A stretch of 64,000 nucleotides of DNA from Streptomyces violascens (lineage in GTDB: Bacteria; Actinomycetota; Actinomycetes; Streptomycetales; Streptomycetaceae). The position numbers and the translations under genes were made by a program. The notes beneath the pieces were generated by a model, which searched no databases, was not told where the DNA came from, and worked only from the letters and a program-made list of their open reading frames with translations. The DNA is taken from the NCBI RefSeq assembly GCF_014649955.1, contig NZ_BMUA01000008.1:62001-126000 (forward strand). Direction: 5' to 3'. Below are positions 55,871-63,936 of this stretch, in pieces; within the stretch, counting starts at the first letter, position 1, and each line of letters begins with the position of its first letter.

Positions 55871-56803
55871 GTGCCCCATCTTGAGATATCCGACCTGATC
55901 ACCGTCACGGACCCGGCCGGCGGAACGCGTCTGCCGGTCGGCCGGGCCGCCGTAGTGCGGCGGCTCGTCGAGAGCGGTGACCTGCGCGGAGCCCGTATCG
56001 TCGCCGCGCTCCCGGTCGACCCGGGCGGCGTTCTCGACCCGGTCGCCGTGGACCGGCTGATGGTCGGCGTGCACACCGAACTGCAGAGGCTCAGCGAGGA
56101 ACTGCGCATCGGCGAGCGCCTGGCACATGTGCTGGGTCCGCTGTTCACCGCCATCCGCGCGAGCGGGCACGCCGGGCCGCTGCGGCTGGTCGACGTCGGC
56201 TGCGGGCTCGGCTACCTCGTCCGCTGGCTCGCGGCCACCGGCGCGCTCGGGCCGGACGTCGAACTCGTCGGGGTCGACCTCGACGCCGCCCTGGTCGACG
56301 AAGCGGACCGGCTGGCCCGAGACGAGGGGCTGGCCTGCCGCTTCGTCCACGGCAACGCCTTCGACCTCCCGGAAGCCGCCACCGTGTTCGTCTCCACCGG
56401 TGTGCTGCACCACTTCCGCGGCCCCGCCCTCGCGGAGTTCTTCCGGGCGCAGGCCGCCTCGCCGGCGCTCGCCTTCTGCCACTACGACATCGCCGCGACC
56501 CGGCTCGCGCCCATCGGCGCCTGGATCTTCCACCGCGCCCGGATGCGTCACCCGCTGGGCCGCCACGACGGTGTCGTCTCCGCGCTGCGCGCCCACGACG
56601 ACGCGACGCTGATGCGCGCCGCGGCCGTGCCCGGCATCCGCCCGTTGCTGTACGAACCCCGGGGCCTGGCGAACCCCTTCTGCACCACCCTGCGCCCGGT
56701 CCTCGGCGTCCGCCCGCAGCTGGAGGAACCCCTGCGGCTGGCCCTCGGCCGGGCCTCGCGCAGGCTCGTGGGCCCCGAGCGGCTCACCGGGACCGCACGA
56801 TGA
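55871..56803 (+). CDS. class I SAM-dependent methyltransferase-like protein
   Basis: A 310-residue protein with LRLVDVGCGLGYLVRWLAAT (motif I), VELVGVDLDAALVDEADRL and STGVLHHFRGPALAEFFRAQ (a His-His pair in the region following motif IV). An N-terminal extension of about 95 residues (ISDLITVTDPAGGTRLPVGR) is not part of the fold. GTG start. Stop overlaps the ATG of the next membrane protein, suggesting a common product or partner. Substrate unknown. Confidence 0.87.
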   Translation: MPHLEISDLITVTDPAGGTRLPVGRAAVVRRLVESGDLRGARIVAALPVDPGGVLDPVAVDRLMVGVHTELQRLSEELRIGERLAHVLGPLFTAIRASGHAGPLRLVDVGCGLGYLVRWLAATGALGPDVELVGVDLDAALVDEADRLARDEGLACRFVHGNAFDLPEAATVFVSTGVLHHFRGPALAEFFRAQAASPALAFCHYDIAATRLAPIGAWIFHRARMRHPLGRHDGVVSALRAHDDATLMRAAAVPGIRPLLYEPRGLANPFCTTLRPVLGVRPQLEEPLRLALGRASRRLVGPERLTGTAR

Positions 56804-57342
56804 ACCCGGCCCTGCCGCTGGCCGCGCTCGGCCTGATCGACGCGGCGTTCAGCGGTTTCCGCGCCTTCGCCGGACGGGACGCCCGGATCCGCAAAGCCCG
56901 CGCCGTCGCCCGGGCGGCGTCGCGCGGCCTGGCCGTGGGCGCGGCCCTGCTGCTCGTGCCCGTACTCACGGCACTCGGCGTGCTGCTGTCCGTCGACGAC
57001 CAAACCCGCACGTACGCCGCCTTGAGCGCAGGCGGCACCGCCTTCCTCCTCCCGCTCACGCTCTACGCAGCCACAGTCGCCCTCTCCCTGACCGCCTACT
57101 TCGTCCTGCCGTTCCGAGCCAGCACGCTCGCCATGGTCATGGGCCTGGGCCCCCTGACCTTGATACGCCCCCTCGTCGTGGCCCTCGCCTGCCTGAACGC
57201 CCTTGCCGACGGCGGCTGGACGGCCCTTCTCGTGGGCACGGTCGCGGGGGCGGCGGTCCTGTGCGTGGAGCCGCTGGTACACCGGCGGTGGTACGCCGCG
57301 CTACCGCTCCCGGACCTCCTGGGCCGGGCGCGCCCCGCCTAG
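56800..57342 (+). CDS. hypothetical four-helix membrane protein
   Basis: A 180-residue integral membrane protein with about four helices (GLAVGAALLLVPVLTALGVLL, AGGTAFLLPLTLYAATVALSLTAYFVL, STLAMVMGLGPLTLIRPLVVALACL, GGWTALLVGTVAGAAVLCVE). A basic loop follows the first helix. Translation is coupled to the methyltransferase by a 4-base overlap. No known family. Confidence 0.8.
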   Translation: MNPALPLAALGLIDAAFSGFRAFAGRDARIRKARAVARAASRGLAVGAALLLVPVLTALGVLLSVDDQTRTYAALSAGGTAFLLPLTLYAATVALSLTAYFVLPFRASTLAMVMGLGPLTLIRPLVVALACLNALADGGWTALLVGTVAGAAVLCVEPLVHRRWYAALPLPDLLGRARPA

Positions 57343-57424
57343 CTGGTGCCGCGTCAGGGGGCGTTCGCCCTGTGCGGAACTCGGTGGACAGGGATCTCGG
57401 AGCGTCCAGGACAACGAGGGCACG

Positions 57425-57958
57425 TCACGTCATCGCGGTGTGCGGCTCGTCGTCGACGAACCCCAGTCGTCGGTTCATGCCGATGGCCGAGGCGTTGTGG
57501 GGATGGTGGAAGGTCCGCAGCCAGCGCATGCCATGGGAACGCGCATATTCAATGGCCAGAAGCTTCATGGCCATCGAGATCCCCCTTCCGCGGTGGCCGG
57601 CCAGTACCCCTGTCATCTCGCTGAAGGCGTGTCCTTCGGGCTGGAGTGACGTTGCCGCCATGCCGACCCACGCCCCGCCGTCCAGGGCCAGGACGATGCC
57701 TTGGGGGTCGTAGGTCGGAGTCTCGATTCGCTGGGCGAGATACTCCTCGAACGTGTAGAACTCTCCCCGTCCCGGAATGTCGGCGGAGCACGTCCTGTTC
57801 AGCTCGTACAGTGCGTGCCGGTGCTCGGCCGTGTCACCGACAGCCGCCATGGTCACGAACGCGATCCCGGCCTGCTGACAGCGTCGACGGTAGGGCTCGT
57901 ACGGAGCGGCGTCGAACGCATCCAGGTCAAGCTTGAGCCGAACCCATTCACCAGTCAT
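57425..57958 (-). CDS. GNAT family N-acetyltransferase
   Basis: A 177-residue acetyltransferase: TGEWVRLKLDLDAFDAAPYEPYR start, GMAATSLQPEGHAFSEMTGVLAGHRGRGISMAMKLLAIEYARSHG is the acetyl-CoA loop (GHRGRGI), and RTFHHPHNASAIGMNRRLGFV the last conserved part. The ATG at 57958 has GGGAGG 5 bases upstream, so the longer upstream reading is not used. Convergent with the membrane protein gene. Confidence 0.92.
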   Translation of the reverse strand: MTGEWVRLKLDLDAFDAAPYEPYRRRCQQAGIAFVTMAAVGDTAEHRHALYELNRTCSADIPGRGEFYTFEEYLAQRIETPTYDPQGIVLALDGGAWVGMAATSLQPEGHAFSEMTGVLAGHRGRGISMAMKLLAIEYARSHGMRWLRTFHHPHNASAIGMNRRLGFVDDEPHTAMT

Positions 57959-58362
57959 GAGTGCCTCCCACCTCGAACGCTTCGTCGAGGCCCAGCATCC
58001 GACAACGGGCAGCCCGAAGGCCATGGTTTCCCCCAGGAAGATCACGGTGGCTGTGTCCGCCCCGAGAGCCGGGACGCCCGAGCCGCACCACCCCCGAGTC
58101 ACCCGAACGGCCTGGAGATCGGCTCGGCGGTCAGAGTGCGGCGTCGAAGCACACCTGGCTGTTCCGCGCATCGAGAGGGTGTACAGCAATGTTGAGCCCG
58201 TTCAGCTCCCCGGATGAGCTCCTCGACGTCCGCCCTCGGCAGCGTGAACGCCGGCAACATCCCGTCGTCCTGGAACCCCTTCTGGCAGGAGGCCCTGAGA
58301 GCGGTCGCCCGTGCCGGAATCGTCGGACTCATGCGCTGGGTGGCCTGGGCCGGCGTGGCAAC
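57959..58362. other. 404-base stretch without an intact gene
   Basis: No intact gene is supported. On the minus strand around 57990-58075 the reading ADTATVIFLGETMAFGLPVVG resembles the conserved 'DxxAlgllaEaiglglPvVa' part of flavoprotein decarboxylase-like domains, so this may be a decayed flavoprotein gene. Other frames give only low-complexity peptides. Confidence 0.3.
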
Positions 58363-58689
58363 TCACCGCTTGGGGCATCGCTCCGTCTTCTTCACCACCC
58401 CGATGCCGACCCGGCTGTGCCCGGCCAGGGGCGTACCCGCCGACGGGGTCTGGGTGCAGACCTTCCAGTTGAAGGGCCACAGCACCGTGCGGTGTCCGCC
58501 TCCGATGTCCTGGACGTCCAGCTTCGTTCTCGCGCCCAGCTTGTTGAAGACCTGGACCAGGCCCTTGCCGATGAACGCCGGCATCGGTCGCGGGGCCGCT
58601 GCCCCTTCGGCCAGGGCGATGCCCGTCGTGGCCGCTGTTGCCAGGAACAGAGTCGCTGTCACCGTCGCGGCGCGTGCCCGCATGCGCAT
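58363..58689 (-). CDS. secreted PASTA-domain protein
   Basis: A 108-residue exported protein. Signal peptide MRMRARAATVTATLFLATAA, cut after about residue 28. The mature part, PMPAFIGKGLVQVFNKLGARTKLDVQD... NWKVCTQTPSAGTPLAGHSRVGIGVVKKTERCP, fits a single PASTA domain with two cysteines. PASTA domains bind muropeptides in Ser/Thr kinases and penicillin-binding proteins. The ATG shares one base with the LapA-like gene stop. Confidence 0.82.
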   Translation of the reverse strand: MRMRARAATVTATLFLATAATTGIALAEGAAAPRPMPAFIGKGLVQVFNKLGARTKLDVQDIGGGHRTVLWPFNWKVCTQTPSAGTPLAGHSRVGIGVVKKTERCPKR

Positions 58690-58934
58690 CACCGGCCGCT
58701 CCGTCTCCTCATGAAATAGCCGCCGCAACACAGCCCCACCACGAACACCGCGAGCAGCGCCAAGTACAGCGGCATCGACACCTCGGGGATCAGCAGGCGG
58801 ATCTTGACCTGGCGGGTGTTCTCGAAGATGAAGACGAGCGCCAGGACGGCGAGGGTGAGGATCGCGATCCTGGCCGGTGTGAACGGGCCGCCCGTTCTGC
58901 CCCTCGTGCCGCTCGACTCGTTCTTGGGGCTCAT
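58689..58934 (-). CDS. LapA-domain (DUF1049) membrane protein
   Basis: An 81-residue protein with two membrane helices (TPARIAILTLAVLALVFIFEN and MPLYLALLAVFVVGLCCGGYF) and the typical loop NTRQVKIRLLIPEVSMPL, which identifies the LapA/DUF1049 family. GGAAGG lies 7 bases before the ATG. It is cotranscribed with the PASTA protein; in other bacteria LapA relatives affect envelope lipid transport. Confidence 0.88.
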   Translation of the reverse strand: MSPKNESSGTRGRTGGPFTPARIAILTLAVLALVFIFENTRQVKIRLLIPEVSMPLYLALLAVFVVGLCCGGYFMRRRSGR

Positions 58935-59049
58935 GACCCGGCCTTCCGCTGGTGCTGCCGTCGCTCCCTTCCGCCCAGGTTGAGGGATGTGCCGCCACGG
59001 GGAGCGGTGGGGCGGGCCGTACGGGTGAGCCCAAAGGGCCCAGGGCCGC

Positions 59050-59062
59050 CTTGTCAGACAAG
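59050..59062. promoter_or_regulatory. 13-bp palindrome CTTGTCAGACAAG upstream of gntR
   Basis: CTTGTC-A-GACAAG is a perfect palindrome about 48 bases before the GntR ATG. Twelve of its bases recur at 59891-59902, over the start of the adenosine deaminase gene. The length and symmetry fit GntR-family operators. Confidence 0.7.
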
Positions 59063-59109
59063 TATGGACCGGGTCATGCTGGGGCTCCGGCATACGGAGG
59101 GGCAGGTCC

Positions 59110-59841
59110 ATGGCCATGAGCGGGCAGCAGCGCAGGCCGGTCGTCGCGCTGTACGAGCGGATCGCGGACGCCATCCACGACGGCACCTACCCCCCGGGCT
59201 CGACCCTGCCCTCGGAGCCGAAGCTCGCGGGCGAGCTCGGGGTGAGCCGGCCCGCGCTGCGCGAGGCGCTGCTCCTGCTCCAGGAGGACGGGCTGCTGTC
59301 GGTACGGCGCGGGGTGGGCCGGACCGTGAACGACCGGCCGCCGCGGCGCGGCTTCGAACAGCTCCAGCCACTCGACGACCTGCTCGGCCCGGTCCGGGTG
59401 AGGGCCCTGCTGCGCAGCCGCGAGGAGCCCACCGACTTCACCACCCAGCACCTGCTCGCACCCGCCGGGTCCGAACTGCGGTTCTGGGAGTCCGTGCTGG
59501 TCGGCGAGTCGCTCGCGGTCGCCCTCAGCCATGAGTGGGCGGCACCCGAGGACGTCCTGGACCGGCTGCACCCCGCGTTCGGCGAGGCCCTGTCCGCCGA
59601 GCCCGCCGTCTCGATGCTCACCGTTCTCGCCGAGGCCTCGCGGGGCGTCCCGCTCACCGCGCACAGCGGGGTCAGCGCGACGCTGCTCGGCCGGCGCAGG
59701 GGTGAGCAGCTCGACCGCCCGGCGGACACCCCTGCCGTCCTGATCACCCAGGTCGTACGGGTCGACGGCACCCCCGTCATGGCCGCCAAGCACATGCTGC
59801 CGACGGGCGCGCCCGCGCTGCCGGTGCTCCAGTCCTGCTAG
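59110..59841 (+). CDS. GntR/HutC-type regulator with UTRA-like domain
   Basis: A 243-residue regulator. The winged helix reads VALYERIADAIHDGTYPPGSTLPSEPKLAGELGVSRPALREALLLLQEDGLLSVRRGVGRTVN. The C-terminal part (about 85-243) resembles a UTRA effector domain, with FWESVLVGESLAVALSHEW and PAVLITQVVRVDGTPVMAAKHMLP. It lies just upstream of add, and the same palindrome occurs in both promoter regions, so it probably represses both. A purine-related ligand is likely from context. Confidence 0.92.
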   Translation: MAMSGQQRRPVVALYERIADAIHDGTYPPGSTLPSEPKLAGELGVSRPALREALLLLQEDGLLSVRRGVGRTVNDRPPRRGFEQLQPLDDLLGPVRVRALLRSREEPTDFTTQHLLAPAGSELRFWESVLVGESLAVALSHEWAAPEDVLDRLHPAFGEALSAEPAVSMLTVLAEASRGVPLTAHSGVSATLLGRRRGEQLDRPADTPAVLITQVVRVDGTPVMAAKHMLPTGAPALPVLQSC

Positions 59842-59871
59842 CACCCCGCAGGACACGAGCGCGACACGCTG

Positions 59872-59902
59872 TACACTCCCGCCTCATGCACTTGTCAGAC
59901 AA
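59872..59902 (+). promoter_or_regulatory. candidate leaderless promoter and operator of add
   Basis: TACACT (59872-59877) is a fair -10 with GGACA upstream, and would put the transcription start at about 59884, next to the ATG at 59886. There is no ribosome site before the ATG, fitting a leaderless message. CTTGTCAGACAA (59891-59902) covers codons 2 to 6 (HLSDN), immediately downstream of the start site. Confidence 0.5.
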
Positions 59903-60989
59903 CCCTGCCGCCGCCGCTCCGGTCACCCCCGCCGAGTGGATCCGCCGCGCCCCGAAGGCCGTCCTCCACGACCACCTCGACGGTGGCCTGCGCCCCGCCA
60001 CCATCGTCGAGCTGGCTCGCGCCTGCGGGTACGCCGGCCTGCCGACCGAGGACCCGGCCGAGCTCGCGGTGTGGTTCCGCGATGCCGCGGACTCCGGCTC
60101 CCTGGAGCGCTACCTGGAGACCTTCGCCCACACCTGCGCGGTGATGCAGACCCGCGAGGCGCTGCACCGTATCGCGGCCGAGTGCGCCGAGGACCTGGCT
60201 GCCGACGGGGTCGTCTACGCGGAGGTGCGCTACGCGCCCGAGCAGCACCTGGAAGCCGGCCTGACCCTCGACGAGGTCGTGGACGCCGTCAACGAGGGCC
60301 TGCGCGAGGGCGAGCGCCGCACCGGCGGGAGGATCACCGTCCGCGCGCTGCTCACCGGCATGCGGCACACCCGCCGCTCCCTGGAGATAGCCGAGCTCAC
60401 CGTCGCCCACCGCGACCGCGGGGTGGCGGGCTTCGACATCGCGGGCGGCGAGATCGGCAACCCGCCGGCCGAGCACCTGCCCGCCTTCCAGCACCTCAAG
60501 CGCCACAACTGCCACATCACCATCCACGCCGGCGAGGCCGTGGGCGCCGAGTCCGTCCACGAGGCGGTCCAGGTGTGCGGCGCCGAGCGCATCGGTCACG
60601 GCGTCCGCATCACCGACGACATCGCCGCGGACGGCACCCTCGGCCACCTGGCCGCGTACGTCCGGGACAACCGGATCGCCCTGGAGGTCTGCCCCACCTC
60701 CAACCTCCAGACCGGCGCCGCGGTCTCGTACGAGAAGCACCCGATCGACGAGCTGCGCCGGCTCGGCTTCACGGTCACGCTGAACACCGACAACCGTCTG
60801 GTGTCCGGCACGACCATGAGCGAGGAGTTCCAGCACATGGCGGACGCCTTCGGGTACGGCCCGGAGGTCTTCGAGGAGTTCACCGTCGCCGCGGTCGAGG
60901 CGGCGTTCCTGCCGCTGCCGGAACGCCGTCGCATCATCGACGAGATCGTGCGTCCCGGCTACGCGCGGATCGGTTCGGCTCCCCGCTGA
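59886..60989 (+). CDS. add: adenosine deaminase
   Basis: A 367-residue metal-dependent adenosine deaminase (adenosine to inosine). The zinc-binding HxH is HDHLDG at residues 28-33, the third ligand His and catalytic Glu are in TIHAGEAVG, IGHGVRI gives the second catalytic His, and TLNTDNRLVSGT holds the metal Asp. NLQTGAAV also matches. Length is typical. The ATG is chosen because the N-terminus (MHLSDNPAAAAP) and a -10 box are directly upstream. Preceded by a GntR regulator with the shared palindrome. Confidence 0.95.
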   Translation: MHLSDNPAAAAPVTPAEWIRRAPKAVLHDHLDGGLRPATIVELARACGYAGLPTEDPAELAVWFRDAADSGSLERYLETFAHTCAVMQTREALHRIAAECAEDLAADGVVYAEVRYAPEQHLEAGLTLDEVVDAVNEGLREGERRTGGRITVRALLTGMRHTRRSLEIAELTVAHRDRGVAGFDIAGGEIGNPPAEHLPAFQHLKRHNCHITIHAGEAVGAESVHEAVQVCGAERIGHGVRITDDIAADGTLGHLAAYVRDNRIALEVCPTSNLQTGAAVSYEKHPIDELRRLGFTVTLNTDNRLVSGTTMSEEFQHMADAFGYGPEVFEEFTVAAVEAAFLPLPERRRIIDEIVRPGYARIGSAPR

Positions 60990-61007
60990 CCCCGCCGATG
61001 ACGGCCG

Positions 61008-62798
61008 TCAGTTCACCTTCCCTCTGACGACGGGCAGTTGGAGCGTCCCCGTGTCGCCGGGGGCGCTCACGACCGTCACCGGCTTGATGCCCTTGTTGCC
61101 GACGTAGGAGTCGTCGCTCGCGGCGACCACGAACTCGATGCGGTGCCCGGCCTCGTAGCGGTGCGCGATGCCGGGCAGGGCGACGGTGAACGGCTTGGTG
61201 ACGTCCGGCACCCGCACCGGTGCGATCAGACGGCGCACCAGCGTCTTGGTGCCGTCGGGCGCCACGTCGTACAGCTTGGCGAAGAGGACCAGCTTGTCGG
61301 CGGCGTCACCCGAGTTCTGCACCTTCTCGGTCGCGGGCGAGGAGACCTTGAGGGTGGCCTTCGCCGCGCCGACCACGTCGACGGGCGCCTTCAGCGGGTC
61401 GGTGTCCCAGCCGAGGCAGGTGCCCGCGGTGTCGTACGGGGCCGGGTCGGGCAGGCCGATCGTGCCGGCCAGCGGACTCTCCGAATGGCTGGTCGGGACG
61501 AGCCAGTTGGTGTACGTGCGGCTGCCGCGCGCCACCTTCGCCCGGTCGCCGACCAGCCTGCCGTCGCCGGAGAGGTACACCTGCTGCGAGAGCGGGGGCA
61601 CCTTGGCGGCCTCCCCGTATCCGCTCTGCCAGTCGCGGTAGTAGGCGAGGGCCGGGCCCGTGTCGGCGTTCTTCTGCTTGCGGAGGTAGTGGTCGAACCA
61701 GGCGAGGATGCGCCGACCGGTGTAGCTGGTCTCCAAGTTGCCCTGGGTCATGTTGAGTTCACCGGGCGCCTGGCCGCCGCTGTGGCCCCAGGACTGCCAG
61801 ATCATCTTGGTCGTGGTGCCGTTGTCCTTCAGCGCGTTGTACGTCGTCGTCGCCTCGTTGAGGTTGAACAGGGTGTCGGTCTGCCCCTGGACGAGCAGGG
61901 TGGGCGCCTTGATGCGGTCGAGGTAGCCGGTCGGCGAGACGCTGCGGGCGTAGCGCTGCATCGCGGCGGTGGCGGCGGCCGGGTAACTGCCGGAGTTGAG
62001 CAGTCCGATGGTGTCGCAGACGCCGGGCACGAAGTGCACACAGCCGAGCGAGCCCCAGCGGGACGGGTCGAGGTTCGGCAGCGTGACGGGCTGGCTCTCG
62101 CCGATGAGGTAGAACCCGTTGGTCCACTGCCACTTGAAGGCGCCGGGCACCGTGCGGTCGGCCGCGTTGTTGGGGTCGAGGGCGTAGGTCAGGTCGTTCC
62201 AGGTGATCAACGGGACGAGGGCGTCGACGCGGTGGTCGACCGCGGCCGTGGCCATCTGGATGGCGCCGCCGTACGAGCCGCCGATCATGCCGACGCGGGG
62301 GTCGCCCGGGTGGTCCTTGGTGACATAGTCGATGCGCGTGCCGTCGTCGGCGGCGCGCGTACCGGCCAGGAAGTCGACGAGCCGGGACGCGGCGCGGCCG
62401 TCGATCCCCGGGTCGTCCAGCGAGATGAGGCAGCCCGACTTGCCGAAGCCGAGCCCCGAGTAGGCGAGCGCGACATAGCCGCGGGTGGCGAACGCCCTGC
62501 CGGTGGCGTCGGTCGTACCGTCCGACTTGCTGCCGCCGAAGCCGTTGGTGGTGAGCACGGCGGGGGCGGGGTGCGCCTTGTCGACCCCGGCCGGGCGGTA
62601 GAGGTCGGCATCGACGGCGCAGGTCCGGCCGCCGACCGTGACCGTGAACCGCAGGGCGGTGACGGTGACTTGGGCCGGTGCGGCTCCCTGCGACGCGGCG
62701 GCGGCCGGTGCGGCCGCGAGCAGCGGTACGGAGAGTGCGACGCCGAGGGCGGTCGCCAGCGGTTTGCGGACTCTGGGCACGGTACGGCGACGGGTCAC
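61008..62798 (-). CDS. secreted CocE/NonD-type alpha/beta hydrolase (X-Pro dipeptidyl-peptidase-like)
   Basis: A 596-residue exported hydrolase. From GTG 62798 (GGAGG 5 bases upstream) the signal peptide runs to about residue 34 (KPLATALGVALSVPLLAAAPAAA). The N-terminal domain is an alpha/beta hydrolase: VLTTNGFGGSKSDG, IGGSYGGAIQMATAA (nucleophile Ser in GxSxGG), LLVQGQTDTLFN for the Asp and WGHSGG for the His. The C-terminal 220 residues form the X-Pro dipeptidyl-peptidase beta-sandwich (PVDVVGAAKATLKVSS). Acts outside the cell on acyl or peptide substrates. It is convergent to add. Confidence 0.92.
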   Translation of the reverse strand: MTRRRTVPRVRKPLATALGVALSVPLLAAAPAAAASQGAAPAQVTVTALRFTVTVGGRTCAVDADLYRPAGVDKAHPAPAVLTTNGFGGSKSDGTTDATGRAFATRGYVALAYSGLGFGKSGCLISLDDPGIDGRAASRLVDFLAGTRAADDGTRIDYVTKDHPGDPRVGMIGGSYGGAIQMATAAVDHRVDALVPLITWNDLTYALDPNNAADRTVPGAFKWQWTNGFYLIGESQPVTLPNLDPSRWGSLGCVHFVPGVCDTIGLLNSGSYPAAATAAMQRYARSVSPTGYLDRIKAPTLLVQGQTDTLFNLNEATTTYNALKDNGTTTKMIWQSWGHSGGQAPGELNMTQGNLETSYTGRRILAWFDHYLRKQKNADTGPALAYYRDWQSGYGEAAKVPPLSQQVYLSGDGRLVGDRAKVARGSRTYTNWLVPTSHSESPLAGTIGLPDPAPYDTAGTCLGWDTDPLKAPVDVVGAAKATLKVSSPATEKVQNSGDAADKLVLFAKLYDVAPDGTKTLVRRLIAPVRVPDVTKPFTVALPGIAHRYEAGHRIEFVVAASDDSYVGNKGIKPVTVVSAPGDTGTLQLPVVRGKVN

Positions 62799-62950
62799 GG
62801 CGTCCTCCACGGCGAGCGAGCCTACGTCTTGGCAGGGCGGGCTCATGCTGTGACACGTGCCACTTCGCCGTCAACGGCTCTGGCACGAGCGGTTCAGCCA
62901 TCCGGCGGCCGGGCAGACGGGGTTGTTGGTCGGGTGTGGGTCCGCTGAGG

Positions 62951-62986
62951 CTGGTCGCGCGGTTCCCCGCGCCCCTCAAGGGCGCC
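62951..62986 (+). repeat. Streptomyces-type intergenic repeat, copy 2, with terminator-like hairpin
   Basis: CTGGTCGCGCGGTTCCCCGC then GCCCCTCAAGGGCGCC. The core GCGCGGTTCCCCGCGCCCC matches 13295-13313 with one change. GCGCCC/GGGCGC arms form a further hairpin at 62970-62985, next to the LD-carboxypeptidase stop. Confidence 0.6.
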
Positions 62987-63000
62987 GGCACCTCAGCGGA

Positions 63001-63936
63001 TCAGGCGAGTGCGGGCACCTCGAGCGCCAGCGTGGCCCTCTCCGCGTCCAGTACCGCCGGCACCCCCAGCGGCATCGTCAGCGACGCCTCGCAGTGGCCG
63101 AAGCCCAGGTTCTCCACCACCGGTACGCCCAGACGGGCCAGGCGTTCGTGCAGTACCGGGCGCACCCTCTCCTCGTACGGGCCGCACTCCAGCCAGGAAC
63201 CGAGGGCCACGCCGGTGACGCCGTCCAGCCAGCCCGCGCGCAGGAGTTGGGTCAGCACCCGGTCCAGGCGGTAGTCCTCCTCGCCGATGTCTTCGAGGAC
63301 GAGCAGGCCGCCCGCGGCGGACGGGCGGGCGTGCGGGGTGGCGAGGTCCGCGGCGAGCAGGGACACACAGCCGCCGACGGTGACACCGCGGGCCCGGCCG
63401 GGGATCAGCCCGCGGGCTCCCGGCAAGCCGAGGGTCATCGCGGCCTCCGGCTCGAACAGGGTGGTGCGCAGGGACTCCTGGGTGGTGGCGTTCTTGACGA
63501 AGGCGAGCGTGGAGGCCATCGGGCCGTACAGGGTGGCCAGGCCGAGGCGGACGGCGAACGCCTCGTGCAGGGCGGTCACGTCGCTGTAGCCGATGAGCAC
63601 CTTGGGGCCGGCCGCCCGCAGCGCGTCCCAGTCGAGGAGGTCGACCATGCGCTGGGCGCCGTAGCCGCCGCGGGCGCACATCACCGCGTCGACCGTCGGG
63701 TCGCACCAGGCCCGCTGGAAGTCGCGTGCCCGCGTCTCGTCCTCGCCCGCCAGGTACCTGAACTCCGGGTGCCTGGCGGTGAGTCGGGGCGTGACGACCG
63801 GGTCGAGGTGCCAGCCGCGCAGCACGTCGAGCCCGGCCTCGAGGCGCTCCTCGACGACGGGCCCGCTGGGGGCGACCACCGCGATCCTGGAGCCGGGGCG
63901 CAGCCGGGGCGGGCGGGTGAGTGCGACTGCGGTCAC
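63001..63936 (-). CDS. S66 family LD-carboxypeptidase
   Basis: A 311-residue murein LD-carboxypeptidase of family S66. RIAVVAPSGPVVEERLEAGLDVLRGWH is the N-terminal domain, CARGGYGAQRMVDLLDW has the oxyanion glycine region before the nucleophile, IGYSDVTALHEAF holds the catalytic Ser in GYSD, GGCVSLLAADLAT and LEDIGEEDYRLDRVL the Glu, and NLGFGHCEASLTMPLG the His. Removes the terminal D-Ala from tetrapeptides in peptidoglycan recycling, or similar substrates. GTG start overlaps the upstream gene stop (GTGA). Confidence 0.93.
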   Translation of the reverse strand: MTAVALTRPPRLRPGSRIAVVAPSGPVVEERLEAGLDVLRGWHLDPVVTPRLTARHPEFRYLAGEDETRARDFQRAWCDPTVDAVMCARGGYGAQRMVDLLDWDALRAAGPKVLIGYSDVTALHEAFAVRLGLATLYGPMASTLAFVKNATTQESLRTTLFEPEAAMTLGLPGARGLIPGRARGVTVGGCVSLLAADLATPHARPSAAGGLLVLEDIGEEDYRLDRVLTQLLRAGWLDGVTGVALGSWLECGPYEERVRPVLHERLARLGVPVVENLGFGHCEASLTMPLGVPAVLDAERATLALEVPALA

